From Verrucomicrobium spinosum DSM 4136 = JCM 18804 (lineage in GTDB: Bacteria > Verrucomicrobiota > Verrucomicrobiia > Verrucomicrobiales > Verrucomicrobiaceae): a stretch of 64,000 nucleotides of DNA. Location of the stretch: contig NZ_ABIZ01000001.1 of assembly GCF_000172155.1 (NCBI RefSeq), forward strand, positions 1,240,001 through 1,304,000, read 5' to 3'. This document shows positions 9,746 through 19,200 of the stretch, piece by piece. The notes beneath the pieces are model-generated. The model was not told where the DNA came from, searched no databases, and worked only from the letters and a program-made list of their open reading frames with translations. The position numbers and the translations under genes are program-made. Positions within the stretch are counted from its first letter, which is position 1, and every line of letters starts with the position of its first letter.

Positions 9746-9784
9746 CTCCCGCTGATGGCCATGCTTTTGGGGGTGTGACGCAGT

Positions 9785-10381
9785 TTAGCGATAAATCACT
9801 ACCAAAAACACGAGGGCCTCACCCTTGCCCGCGTTCAGAATGGCATGAGGCACGTCTGCCCGGTAGGTGGTGGAGTCGCCATGGTGCAGGGTGTCTGTGT
9901 CTTCGTTGGACTCCACCTTCACCAGCCCTTTCACCACCGTGAGGAACTCGCGCGTACCTTCGAAGTGCGGGGCGCTGCGCAAGGCTCCGCCGGGCTGCAG
10001 CTCGACTTCGTAGAACTCCACATCCTTTTCCAGATTTAGCGGGCTGAGGGTGCGGATGCGGCAGTGGTCATCAGACCGATAGTGGAAGGCGCGGTCATGA
10101 TGCCGGATGACGGTGATGGAGGAGCTGACGCCCGGTGTCTCGATGAGCTCGCTCAAGCTCATGCCAAAGGCCTGGGCGATGCGCAGCGTCACGGCGAGCG
10201 TGGGGTTGGCCTGTTCCCGCTCGATTTCGCTCAACATGGAGCGGCTCACGCCACTGGCTCCTGCCAGGGCCTCCAGGGACCAGTTGCGGTCTGAGCGGAG
10301 CTGCTTCACCCGCGCGCCCAGGTGGCGGCTGATGGCTTCTGCGGGGACGTCTTTGACTCGGGCGGCAGCTTTTCTGGGCAT
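9785..10381 (-). CDS. XRE-family transcriptional regulator with cupin domain
   Basis: A 198-aa protein. Residues about 17-75 form an XRE helix-turn-helix (LEALAGASGVSRSMLSEIE), and residues about 115-198 a small cupin (PGGALRSAPHFEGTREFL, then a second barrel strand set). In this architecture the cupin senses a small ligand; relatives often control amino-acid or amine catabolism. It faces tdh across a 131-bp gap that holds four phased ATACCGG-type boxes, the first only 14 bp from its own start, suggesting autoregulation and control of tdh. Downstream on its strand come the phosphoesterase and the M60 peptidase. Confidence 0.88.
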   Translation of the reverse strand: MPRKAAARVKDVPAEAISRHLGARVKQLRSDRNWSLEALAGASGVSRSMLSEIEREQANPTLAVTLRIAQAFGMSLSELIETPGVSSSITVIRHHDRAFHYRSDDHCRIRTLSPLNLEKDVEFYEVELQPGGALRSAPHFEGTREFLTVVKGLVKVESNEDTDTLHHGDSTTYRADVPHAILNAGKGEALVFLVVIYR

Positions 10382-10393
10382 AATCTTCTACAA

Positions 10394-10465
10394 TAAACCG
10401 GAATTTAGTCTTGCATACCGGAAAAATAGAATCCAAAATACCGGCGGAAGCATCCGTTATACCGG
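10394..10465. promoter_or_regulatory. Four phased ATACCGG-type boxes, candidate operator array
   Basis: The divergent promoter gap holds TAAACCGG (ending 10401) and three ATACCGG copies ending at 10421, 10444 and 10465, all in the same orientation. Spacings are 20, 23 and 21 bp, about two helical turns each, so all boxes face one side of the DNA. The sequence is AT-rich relative to the flanks. The natural candidate ligand is the adjacent XRE-cupin protein. Binding is inference. Confidence 0.65.
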
Positions 10466-10512
10466 ACAGTGAGTCCCAGATGCTCTGCCATCCTCATTCA
10501 GTATTGACTGCC

Positions 10513-11547
10513 ATGCCCTCGATGAAAGCCCTTGTGAAAGCGAAGTCGGAACCCGGACTCTGGTTGGAGGACGTGCCGGTGCCCACCGTGGGGATCAATG
10601 ACGTGCTCATCCGCGTGCACAAGACGGGGATCTGCGGTACAGACTTGCACATCTACAAGTGGGATGACTGGGCGCGCCGCACCATCCCGGTGCCGATGGT
10701 GGTGGGGCATGAGTTCGTCGGCGAGGTCGTGAGGGTGGGGGACAACGTGAGTGACTTCCACCCGGGGGAGATTGTCAGCGCGGAAGGGCATGTGGTCTGT
10801 GGTCGCTGTCGCAACTGTCTGGCCGGGCGTCGCCACCTGTGTGCGGATACCAAGGGTATCGGCGTGAACCGTCCGGGAGCTTTCGCGGAATACATCAGTG
10901 TGCCGATGACGAACGTGTGGCACCATCGTGAAGGGGTGGACGAGGAGGTTGCCTCCATCTTCGACCCCTTTGGCAATGCGGTGCACACCGCCCTCTCGTT
11001 TGAAGTGCTGGGAGAAGATGTGCTTATCACGGGTGCCGGACCCATCGGCATCATGGCGGTGGCCATTGTAAAACACGCGGGTGCCCGGCACGTGGTCATC
11101 ACGGATGTGAATGACTACCGTCTTGACCTCGCCCGGCAGATGGGGGCGACGGTGGCGCTGAATGTCACGCGGGGGAACCTCAAGGACGTGCAGAAGCAAC
11201 TCGGGATGAAGGAGGGCTTTGATGTGGGCCTGGAGATGTCGGGCAACCCGGCTGCCTTCCGCAGCATGATCGACAACATGTGCCATGGCGGCAAGATCGC
11301 CATGCTGGGGATCCCGTCGGAGGAGATTGCCATCGACTGGAACAAGGTGGTGTTCAACATGCTCACCATCAAAGGCATCTACGGTCGTGAAATGTACGAG
11401 ACCTGGTACCAGATGAGCGTCATGCTGGAGAGCGGTCTGAACATCAAGCCCGTCATCACGCACCGGTTCCACTATACGGATTTTCAGAAGGGCTTCGAAG
11501 CCATGATCTCGGGATTGAGCGGCAAGGTGGTGCTTGACTGGAATTAA
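10513..11547 (+). CDS. tdh: L-threonine 3-dehydrogenase
   Basis: A 344-aa zinc medium-chain dehydrogenase that oxidises L-threonine to 2-amino-3-ketobutyrate with NAD+. It aligns along its length with E. coli Tdh: catalytic zinc site [11 protein letters not shown] and [10 protein letters not shown], structural-zinc cysteines in [25 protein letters not shown], Rossmann GAGPIGIMA, and C-terminal [14 protein letters not shown]. Start is ATG 10513 or 10522 (MKALVK matches the family start); neither has a good ribosome site. Kbl, the next pathway enzyme, is encoded two genes downstream, with a sulfatase between. Confidence 0.95.
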   Translation: MPSMKALVKAKSEPGLWLEDVPVPTVGINDVLIRVHKTGICGTDLHIYKWDDWARRTIPVPMVVGHEFVGEVVRVGDNVSDFHPGEIVSAEGHVVCGRCRNCLAGRRHLCADTKGIGVNRPGAFAEYISVPMTNVWHHREGVDEEVASIFDPFGNAVHTALSFEVLGEDVLITGAGPIGIMAVAIVKHAGARHVVITDVNDYRLDLARQMGATVALNVTRGNLKDVQKQLGMKEGFDVGLEMSGNPAAFRSMIDNMCHGGKIAMLGIPSEEIAIDWNKVVFNMLTIKGIYGREMYETWYQMSVMLESGLNIKPVITHRFHYTDFQKGFEAMISGLSGKVVLDWN

Positions 11548-11570
11548 CCTCTAGAACCCAAACAACCTGC

Positions 11571-13043
11571 ATGCCCTGGAAATCTTCATGGATCCCCGTG
11601 CTGGCCGCCGTAGTGACGGTGGCGGCCTCACTTCAAGCGTCGGCGCGGCCCAACGTCATTGTGTTTCTGGCCGATGATCTGGGCTATGGCGAACTGGGGT
11701 GCTACGGGCAGAAAAAGATCAAGACGCCGAATCTGGATCAACTGGCGGCGGACGGCATGCGGTTCACGGACTTCTACTCCGGCCACGCCGTCTGCGCGCC
11801 CTCCCGCTGTGTGATGCTCACCGGCAAACATACGGGACATTCTTTTGTGCGGGAAAACTCCGAAGGGCGTGCCGCCCAGGCGAAGGAGCGCAACCGGATC
11901 AAGGCGGCGGATGGCTATCTGCCGCAGATTGCCCTGCCTGCCTCAGAGGCCACCTACGCGAGTGCCTTGCAGAAGTCTGGCTATCGCACGGCGTGTGTGG
12001 GGAAGTGGGGGCTGGGGCACCCCAGCAATGAGGGCTCGCCCAACAAGCATGGGTTTGACCTCTTCTACGGCTACATCTCCCAGTGGCAGGCCCACTACTA
12101 CTACCCCACTTACCTCTGGCGGAATGACGTCAAAGAACCGCTGGAGGGCAACGATGGCAAGGTGGGGCGGCAGTACGCCGCCGATCTGATGGAGCAGGAG
12201 GCCCTGAAGTTCATGGAAACCACGGGGGGCGGGCCGTTCTTCCTCTACTACGCCACCCCGGTGCCGCATGTGTCACTGCAGGTGCCGCCGGATGAACCCT
12301 CGCTGGCGGAGTACAAGCAGGCCTTTGCCGGCCAGGATCCGCCGTATGATGGCAGAAAGAGCTACCTGCCCACGGAGGACCCGCGCGCCATCTATGCCGC
12401 CATGGTGACCCGCATGGACCGGACCCTGGGCAAGTTTCGCGATCTGCTCAAGCGCACGGGTCAGGACCAGAATACGCTGATCATCTTCACCTCAGACAAC
12501 GGGGCCACGTTCAATGGCGGCTATGATCGCGAGTTTTTCGGCGGCAACCAGCCTTTGCGCGGCATGAAGACGCAGCTCTGGGATGGTGGCATTCGCACTC
12601 CGTTCATCGCGGCCTGGCCCGGATCCATCCAGCCGGGGCAGGTCTCCAGGTTTGTGGGGGCGTCCTGGGATCTGTTTCCCACCTTTGCAGAGATCGTCGG
12701 CTTTCCCGTGCCCGCGGGTCTGGATGGAGTGTCGATCCTGCCCACCCTGAAGGGCGAGGTCGCGACGCAGAAGCAGCATGATCACCTCTATTGGGAAACG
12801 GTCGCGGGCGGTCATCAAGCGGTGCGCATGGGTCCATGGAAGGGCATCCGCCTGGGCGTGATCAAGAACCCTTCCGCTCCCGTGCAACTCTTCAACCTTG
12901 AGACCGATGTCTCAGAGACCACCGACGTCGCGGCCCAACATCCCGACATTGTGGCGAAGATCGCTACGATTATGTCGGCCGGTCGCGTGCCCAGCGCGGA
13001 GTTCCCGATGGGGGAACTCGACCGGCCCGTCTCCAAGCAGTGA
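11571..13043 (+). CDS. Secreted sulfatase (arylsulfatase family)
   Basis: A 490-aa sulfatase with a signal peptide (WIPVLAAVVTVAASLQASA). The N-terminal metal motif LADDLGYGELGCYG and the formylglycine signature CAPSR (Cys75) are present, as are GKWGLGH and FTSDNGA. The Cys must be oxidised to formylglycine by a maturation enzyme not in this window. The family removes sulfate esters from glycans or aryl compounds. It is encoded 23 bp after tdh and 39 bp before kbl, inside what should be a two-gene threonine pathway. Substrate unknown; a sulfated glycan or glycoprotein is a reasonable guess. Confidence 0.92.
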   Translation: MPWKSSWIPVLAAVVTVAASLQASARPNVIVFLADDLGYGELGCYGQKKIKTPNLDQLAADGMRFTDFYSGHAVCAPSRCVMLTGKHTGHSFVRENSEGRAAQAKERNRIKAADGYLPQIALPASEATYASALQKSGYRTACVGKWGLGHPSNEGSPNKHGFDLFYGYISQWQAHYYYPTYLWRNDVKEPLEGNDGKVGRQYAADLMEQEALKFMETTGGGPFFLYYATPVPHVSLQVPPDEPSLAEYKQAFAGQDPPYDGRKSYLPTEDPRAIYAAMVTRMDRTLGKFRDLLKRTGQDQNTLIIFTSDNGATFNGGYDREFFGGNQPLRGMKTQLWDGGIRTPFIAAWPGSIQPGQVSRFVGASWDLFPTFAEIVGFPVPAGLDGVSILPTLKGEVATQKQHDHLYWETVAGGHQAVRMGPWKGIRLGVIKNPSAPVQLFNLETDVSETTDVAAQHPDIVAKIATIMSAGRVPSAEFPMGELDRPVSKQ

Positions 13044-13082
13044 ATTGAGTCTTATCCCTCTTCCCTTTTCCCTCTTTCAGTC

Positions 13083-14279
13083 ATGAGTGCTTACGATACC
13101 TTTCAATCCCACCTCAACACGCAACTGGACGCCATACGCGCCGCCGGCACCTACAAGAAAGAACGCGTGCTGACCACGCCGCAGGGCACGCTGGTGCGCG
13201 CCAATGGCGGCGAGGCGGTGCTCAACCTGTGCGCCAACAACTATCTGGGTCTGGCCCAGCATCCGGCGGTGCGCCGTGCTGCCCACGAGTCGTTGGAGCA
13301 GTGGGGCTTCGGCCTCGCCAGCGTGCGGTTCATCTGCGGCACCCAGCATCCGCACAAGCAGCTGGAGGAGAGCCTGAGTGATTTCCTCGGCACAGACGAC
13401 ACGATCCTCTATTCCTCCTGCTTTGATGCCAACGGCGGGCTGTTTGAGACATTGCTGGGGCCGGAAGATGCCATCATCAGCGATGAGTTGAACCACGCTT
13501 CCATCATTGATGGCGTCCGTCTGTGCAAGGCCAGGCGGTTCCGCTACAAGAACTGCGACATGGCCGATCTGGAAGCGCAACTCCAGGCGGCAGATGCTGC
13601 TGGAGCCCGCTACAAGCTCATCGCCACCGACGGTGTGTTTTCCATGGACGGCTTCATCGCGCCGCTCAAGGAGATCTGTGATCTGGCGGACAAGTATCAG
13701 GCGCTGGTCATGGTGGATGACTCCCATGCGGTCGGCTTCATGGGCGCGCATGGCCGCGGCACGCATGAGCATGGTGGTGTGATGGGCCGCGTGGACATCA
13801 TCACCGGTACCCTGGGCAAGGCTCTGGGCGGCGCCAGCGGTGGCTACACGAGCGGTCGCAAGGAGATCATCGAGCTGCTGCGGCAGCGATCGCGGCCGTA
13901 CTTGTTCTCCAACACGCTGGCTCCTACCATCACCGGAGCCACGCTGGAGGTGCTGCATCTGCTGAAGCAATCCACCAAGCTCCGGGATCAACTGGAGGCC
14001 AATACGCGCTTCTTCCGTGAGGAGATGACCGAGGCGGGCTTCAACATCCTGCCTGGGGTCCACCCCATCGTGCCCATCATGCTGGGGGATGCCGCTCTGG
14101 CGTCCCGGTTCGCGGATGTGATGCTGCAGAAGGGCGTCTATGTGATCGGCTTCAGCTTCCCGGTGGTGCCCCAGGGGAAGGCCCGCATCCGCACCCAGAT
14201 CAGTGCTGCCCACTCCCGGGCAGATCTGGAATTTGCCGTGCGGGCGTTTGTGGCGGCAAAAAAAGAACTGGGGCTCTGA
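13083..14279 (+). CDS. kbl: 2-amino-3-ketobutyrate CoA ligase (glycine C-acetyltransferase)
   Basis: A 398-aa PLP enzyme that splits the Tdh product with CoA into glycine and acetyl-CoA. It matches Kbl closely: [48 protein letters not shown] and the PLP lysine in [13 protein letters not shown]. The length equals E. coli Kbl (398 aa). It sits in the tdh-sulfatase-kbl run, with the DUF3472 gene 35 bp downstream. Cytoplasmic. Confidence 0.95.
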   Translation: MSAYDTFQSHLNTQLDAIRAAGTYKKERVLTTPQGTLVRANGGEAVLNLCANNYLGLAQHPAVRRAAHESLEQWGFGLASVRFICGTQHPHKQLEESLSDFLGTDDTILYSSCFDANGGLFETLLGPEDAIISDELNHASIIDGVRLCKARRFRYKNCDMADLEAQLQAADAAGARYKLIATDGVFSMDGFIAPLKEICDLADKYQALVMVDDSHAVGFMGAHGRGTHEHGGVMGRVDIITGTLGKALGGASGGYTSGRKEIIELLRQRSRPYLFSNTLAPTITGATLEVLHLLKQSTKLRDQLEANTRFFREEMTEAGFNILPGVHPIVPIMLGDAALASRFADVMLQKGVYVIGFSFPVVPQGKARIRTQISAAHSRADLEFAVRAFVAAKKELGL

Positions 14280-14314
14280 TCCCCGCTTGTGAATTCCTTT
14301 AACCTGACCTCTCC

Positions 14315-15190
14315 ATGACCCGTCTTCTTGCCATTGTCTCCGCGTTCACCGTGCTCGGTCTCTGTGCTGCACCTGCAGCGGAGTCTGAAAAATCTGCCGC
14401 CCCCAGGATCAATGCTGCCTGTTCCATTCATCTGGGCTGGCAGGCGCCGGCTTCAGAGTGGTTCTATCTGGAAGCAAGGGTGGAGAAGTCCACCCCGGGG
14501 AGTTACTTCATGGTCTGCGGCTGGAACACGGGCTACTTCGGCGTGCAGGAGCTGGGTGGGGGCAGGAAGGTCGCCATCTTCTCGGTCTGGGATCCCACCA
14601 AGGGGGACAATCCTGAGCACGTGAAGCTGGAGGACCGCGTGGAGGTGCTTCACGAGGGCAAGGATGTGAAGGTGTCCCGCTTTGGCGGTGAAGGCACGGG
14701 TGGCAAGAGCATGACCGAGTTCCCCTGGAAGCTGGGCGAGAAGATCCGCTGCATCGTGCAGGCCAAGGTGGAAGATGGGAAGACCGCGTACTCCGGCTGG
14801 CTCTGGCAACCCAGGTCGAATGAGTGGAAGCACCTGGTCACCTTCCGCGTGCAGACGGGTGGCAAGCCCCTCTCGGGCCTGTATTCCTTCGTGGAAGACT
14901 TCCGCCGGGATGGCAAGAGCGTGGGCGAAGAGCGTCGTGCCGTCTTTGGCAACGGCTGGGTGAAGACGGTGGACAAAGGGATGGTGCCGCTGGCGCAAGC
15001 CCGCTTCACGGCGTCCAAAGCTCCCACCGAAGCCAGAGACATCGTCGATGCCGGTCAGGCGGAAGGTGGTTTGTATCTCGCTAATGGTGGAAAGGTCTCT
15101 CCGAGTGTGCCGGTGGGTACCGTGCTCAACGTGAATCCACCGCCGTTGACGGTGCCGAATGATTTGCCGGCTGAGTTGTTCAAGCCGTAA
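14315..15190 (+). CDS. Secreted DUF3472-family protein
   Basis: A 291-aa protein with a signal peptide (LLAIVSAFTVLGLCAAPA). Its body resembles DUF3472: MVCGWNTGYFGVQE, IFSVWDPTKGDNP, GGEGTGGKSM, then YSGWLWQP and LYSFVEDF. Such proteins are common beside carbohydrate-active enzymes in Bacteroidota and Verrucomicrobiota and may bind or cleave glycans; no activity is assigned. It is 35 bp after kbl and 8 bp before the TRIC-type channel gene, so probably part of the same transcript. Confidence 0.7.
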   Translation: MTRLLAIVSAFTVLGLCAAPAAESEKSAAPRINAACSIHLGWQAPASEWFYLEARVEKSTPGSYFMVCGWNTGYFGVQELGGGRKVAIFSVWDPTKGDNPEHVKLEDRVEVLHEGKDVKVSRFGGEGTGGKSMTEFPWKLGEKIRCIVQAKVEDGKTAYSGWLWQPRSNEWKHLVTFRVQTGGKPLSGLYSFVEDFRRDGKSVGEERRAVFGNGWVKTVDKGMVPLAQARFTASKAPTEARDIVDAGQAEGGLYLANGGKVSPSVPVGTVLNVNPPPLTVPNDLPAELFKP

Positions 15191-15198
15191 TACGGGAG

Positions 15199-15810
15199 AT
15201 GTCACCCTGGTTTGAGCACTTCGCCGTGGCCGTTTGCGCCATCTCCGGGGTGCTCGCGGCCACGGGGCAGCGGTTGGACTTGTTTGGCGTGCTGGTGCTG
15301 GCGCTGGTGACCTCCGTGGGTGGCGGAACCATCCGCGATCTCTGCCTGGGCGTGCGTCCGGTCTTCTGGGTGCAGGACCCGTCGCACATCGTCACCGCCA
15401 CGCTGGCGGCACTGGGCACGTTCGTCGTGGCCCGCTACTGGAAGATGCCGCACAAGGCCTTGTTGATCGCGGATGCCTTCGGGCTGGCCTTGTTTACCAT
15501 CGTCGGCGTGGAAAAGTCGCTCGTGTACCAGTCATCCGGGCTGATCGCGATCATGCTCGGCGTGGTCACCGGGGTGGCCGGCGGCATGCTGCGGGATGTG
15601 TTGCGTCGCGAGGTGCCGATGGTGTTCAAGCCGGACATCTATTTCTATGCCACTGCCGCCTTTGCCGGGGCGGTGGTGTATGTGCTGCTGGTTCGTTTTG
15701 CGCCGGCCTTCACCGGGGGGCGGGAGATCTCCATGGCGGTCATCCTGGTGCTGCGGCTTGCCGCGATGGGTTGGAAATGGCGGCTGCCGGAATTTAGGGT
15801 GAGGGGGTAG
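15199..15810 (+). CDS. TRIC/UPF0126-type cation channel (YicG-like)
   Basis: A 203-aa integral membrane protein with about seven hydrophobic helices and the two repeated UPF0126 signatures: VTSVGGGTIRDLCLG and VTGVAGGMLRDVLRRE. Prokaryotic members are trimeric monovalent cation channels of the inner membrane. It begins 8 bp after the DUF3472 gene and ends the rightward operon that starts at tdh. The link to threonine or sulfated-glycan use is not obvious; it may be a passenger. Confidence 0.88.
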   Translation: MSPWFEHFAVAVCAISGVLAATGQRLDLFGVLVLALVTSVGGGTIRDLCLGVRPVFWVQDPSHIVTATLAALGTFVVARYWKMPHKALLIADAFGLALFTIVGVEKSLVYQSSGLIAIMLGVVTGVAGGMLRDVLRREVPMVFKPDIYFYATAAFAGAVVYVLLVRFAPAFTGGREISMAVILVLRLAAMGWKWRLPEFRVRG

Positions 15811-15843
15811 GTTCTTGGTTCTCTTCCGATAGTTATTGCATTA

Positions 15844-16106
15844 AACCCGGAGGGTTCGCCGTACATAGCCATGGGGCGGCCGAGTGGAGCGAGGACTACC
15901 CATGGTATGTCGTGTTGGGAATTCTACCGCGGAGCGGTAGGCCCATAGTGACCAAGGTTCCTGCTGGATGCATCGCGGTATTGTCGTCAGAGGTGCGCCA
16001 CACCATGGGCCTACCGCTCCGCGGTAGCAGTTGCGACATCATTTCCACGGGTTGCACTCGCTTCGCTCGTTTCACCCGTGGCTACTCATGGCGAACCCTC
16101 CGGGTT
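15844..16106. repeat. Nested palindromic element, two head-to-head half-units
   Basis: The 263-bp element has perfect outer arms AACCCGGAGGGTTCGCC (15844-15860) and its reverse complement (16090-16106). Inner perfect 23-bp arms lie at 15924-15946 and 16005-16027, containing CTACCGCGGAGCGGTAG, itself a palindrome. Between them, each side has a further imperfect hairpin (CCATGGG..CCCATGG on the left, CCACGGGT..ACCCGTGG on the right). A single half-unit recurs at 51962-52064. It fills most of the 441-bp gap upstream of putA, where no gene is seen. Confidence 0.8.
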
Positions 16107-16251
16107 CAATACGGGGCAAAACCACGAGTGATACCTGCTCAGAGCTGGAATCCGGTCCGCGGCGTCGGGTCTTTCGTCTTTTGTTTTCCCGTCGTCTGTC
16201 TTCCCGCAAAATCGGGTCACGAAGTCCCCTTGTCGTGCGTGGGGGGAATGT

Positions 16252-19200
16252 GTGAAAATAGAGCTGCCCGACTCTCCGGGCGCACCCTCCTCACTCGTGA
16301 ACACCATCCCCCCCGAGAAAGTACAGCAGGCCCTCTCCATTGCCAGTGGTCTGCAATATCGTGCGGCTCAAGTGCAGACCGCCGCAGAAAGAAGGCAGCA
16401 GGCGGAGCTGGACCGGATGCTGCAGCGGCCCAAGGACAAGGCGACGCTGGTGCAGCTCACTGACCAGGCCTTCCGGCCCCGCTCGGCGGACCGGGTGGCG
16501 GAGCAGTTCACCCACATCCTGGAGGTGCAGGGGGTGCCGCGGTTTTTCAATCCTCTGGACCGCGCGCTTTTGAGGGGGTTCAAGGCCTTTGGCAACTGGC
16601 TGCCCGGGGTGTCGGTGCCCATGGTGAAGGAGCATCTGCAGCATGAAACAGCCAATGTGATCCTCCCGGCGGAGCTGGAGCTGCTGGGGGATCATCTGCA
16701 ACGTCGTCGCGAGCAGGGGATCCGGATGAACGTGAACTTCCTGGGGGAAGCCATCCTCAGCGAGGCAGAGGCAGCGCGGCGGATGGAGCAGTATGTGGAG
16801 GCCATGCGCTCACCGGAGACGGAGGTGTTCTCCGTCAAGATCTCCACGCTCTACTCCCAGATGTCGCCACTGGCGCGGGAGCACACGCTGGGCGTGCTTT
16901 GTGACCGGTTGGAGAAGCTCTACCGGACGGCGCAGGAGCATGTCTTTCTCCGCCCGGACGGCATTCGCGTGCCCAAGTTCCTGTATCTCGACATGGAGGA
17001 GTACCGTGACCTCAGCCTGACCTGCGAGGCCTTCATGCGCACGCTGGACCGGCCCGGTCTGGAGAAGGTGGCGGCGGGCCTGGCTCTGCAGGCCTACATT
17101 CCGGACTCTGCCCAGTGGCAACGGCGGATCAACGAATGGGCCCGACGCCGGGTGGCGGCGGGCGGTGCGCCTGTGACGCTGCGGATTGTTAAAGGCGCGA
17201 ACCTGGAGATGGAGCGGGTGGAGGCCTCCATCCGCGGCTGGCCCCAGGCTCCCTACAAGAGCAAGCTGGAGACGGACGCGAACTACAAGCGCCTGTTGCA
17301 CGAGGGTTTCCGGCCGGAGAACCTCGCGGCGGTGCGTCTCGGCATCGCTTCACACAATCTCTTTGATGTCGCCTACGCCCTGGTGCTGGTGGGGGAGGGG
17401 CGGGCGCTGGACCGCGTGCAGTTTGAGATGCTGGAAGGCATGGCCAACCCCCAGCGCCGCGCGCTCCTGGAGAAGATCTCCAACCTGCTGCTCTATGCCC
17501 CGGCGTGCGGGAAGGAGCAGTTCGTCAGCGCCATCGGCTACCTGATCCGGCGGCTGGATGAGAACACGGGCGGGGAGAACTTCCTGCGCCATGCGTTTCA
17601 CCTCGAACCCGGCAGCCCTGCGTGGAAGCTGCTCTCCGGCGGGTTCGTGGAGTCATTCTCCCTCCTGCCGGTGCTTTCGGACGCGCCGCGCCGCATCCAG
17701 GACCGGGCCCTGCCGGTTATCCCGCGGGAGATGCGCGAGTTTGTGAACGAACCGGACACGGACTGGAGCCTGCCGCAGAATGGCGGGTGGGCGGCTCGAC
17801 TGCTGGATGCAGCCCGGGAGGGCTGGTATGGGGTGCCGTTTGCGGTGGCTGGACGTGAGATCAGCAGCGGCAGAAAGACGCGCCCCCTGGTGGATCCGTC
17901 GCGCCCGGGCCACCCATTGGGGGAGGTAAGTCTTCCGGCTGCGGATGAGATTGATGATGCGGTGGAAGCTGCGGTCAAGGATGAGGACGGCTGGCGCGCC
18001 CTGACCCCGGCGGCGCGCACGGACTTCCTGAAACGCGTGGCGCATGAGATCCGCAAGGCGCGGGGGCATCTGATGACGGCGGCGCTGGCAAATACGGGGA
18101 AGGTCTTCGCTGAGTCGGATCCCGAGGTGAGTGAGGCGGTGGACTTCGTGGAGTACTATGCGAGGTCGGCACAGTATTTCTCTGAGCAGCTCGGACCTCA
18201 CGTGGAGGCCAGGGGAAAGGGCGTGGTGGTGGTGGTCTCCCCCTGGAACTTCCCGATCGCCATCCCCTGCGGGGGTGTGGCGGCCGCTCTCGCAGCGGGG
18301 AATACGGTGATTCTCAAGCCGGCTTCGGATGCGGTGGTGCCAGCGTGGGAGCTCTGCCAGTGTTTCTGGAGGGCTGGGGTGTCGCGGAAGACGTTGCAAT
18401 TCCTGCCCTGTAGCGGGGCGGATGCTGCGCGGCTGGTGCAGCATCCCGGTGTGGACTCCGTCATTCTCACAGGCGGCACGGCCACTGCGCTGGCCATGCT
18501 GGAGGCAAAACCCGGGATGCATCTGGTGGCGGAGACGGGCGGTAAAAATGCCACCATCGTCACCGCCATGGCGGATCGCGATCAGGCCATCAAGAACGTG
18601 CTGCATTCCGCCTTCAGCCATAGCGGGCAAAAGTGCTCTGCCACGTCCCTGCTGCTGCTGGAGGCGGAGGTGTATGACGACCCGGAATTCAAGCGGGGGC
18701 TGGGGGAGGCGGTCATGAGCTTGCGGGTGGGGTCCGCCTGGGAGCTCTCTACCAAGATGGGGCCGCTGATCCGCCCTCCTACGGGTGAGCTCCAAACCGC
18801 CCTGACGACGCTGGAGCCGGGGGAATCCTGGGCTCCCGCGCCGCGCTGCCTCGATGGCAATCCGCACCTGTGGACTCCCGGCGTGAAGTGGGGCGTGCAG
18901 CCTGGGAGCGTGACGCATCTCACTGAGTTCTTCGGGCCGGTGCTGGGGGTGATGCGGTTTGAGAAACTGTCTGAAGCCATCGAGCTGGTCAATGCCACAG
19001 GGTACGGCCTGACCAGTGGTCTGGAGAGCCTGGATGACCGGGAGCAAGACGAATGGCGGCAAGGGGTGCAGGCGGGCAATCTCTACATCAACCGCACAAC
19101 GGTGGGGGCTGTGGTGCTGCGCCAACCGTTTGGCGGCATGGGCAAGAGTGCCTTTGGTGCCGGGATCAAGGCGGGCGGCCCCAACTATGTTGCTCAGTTC

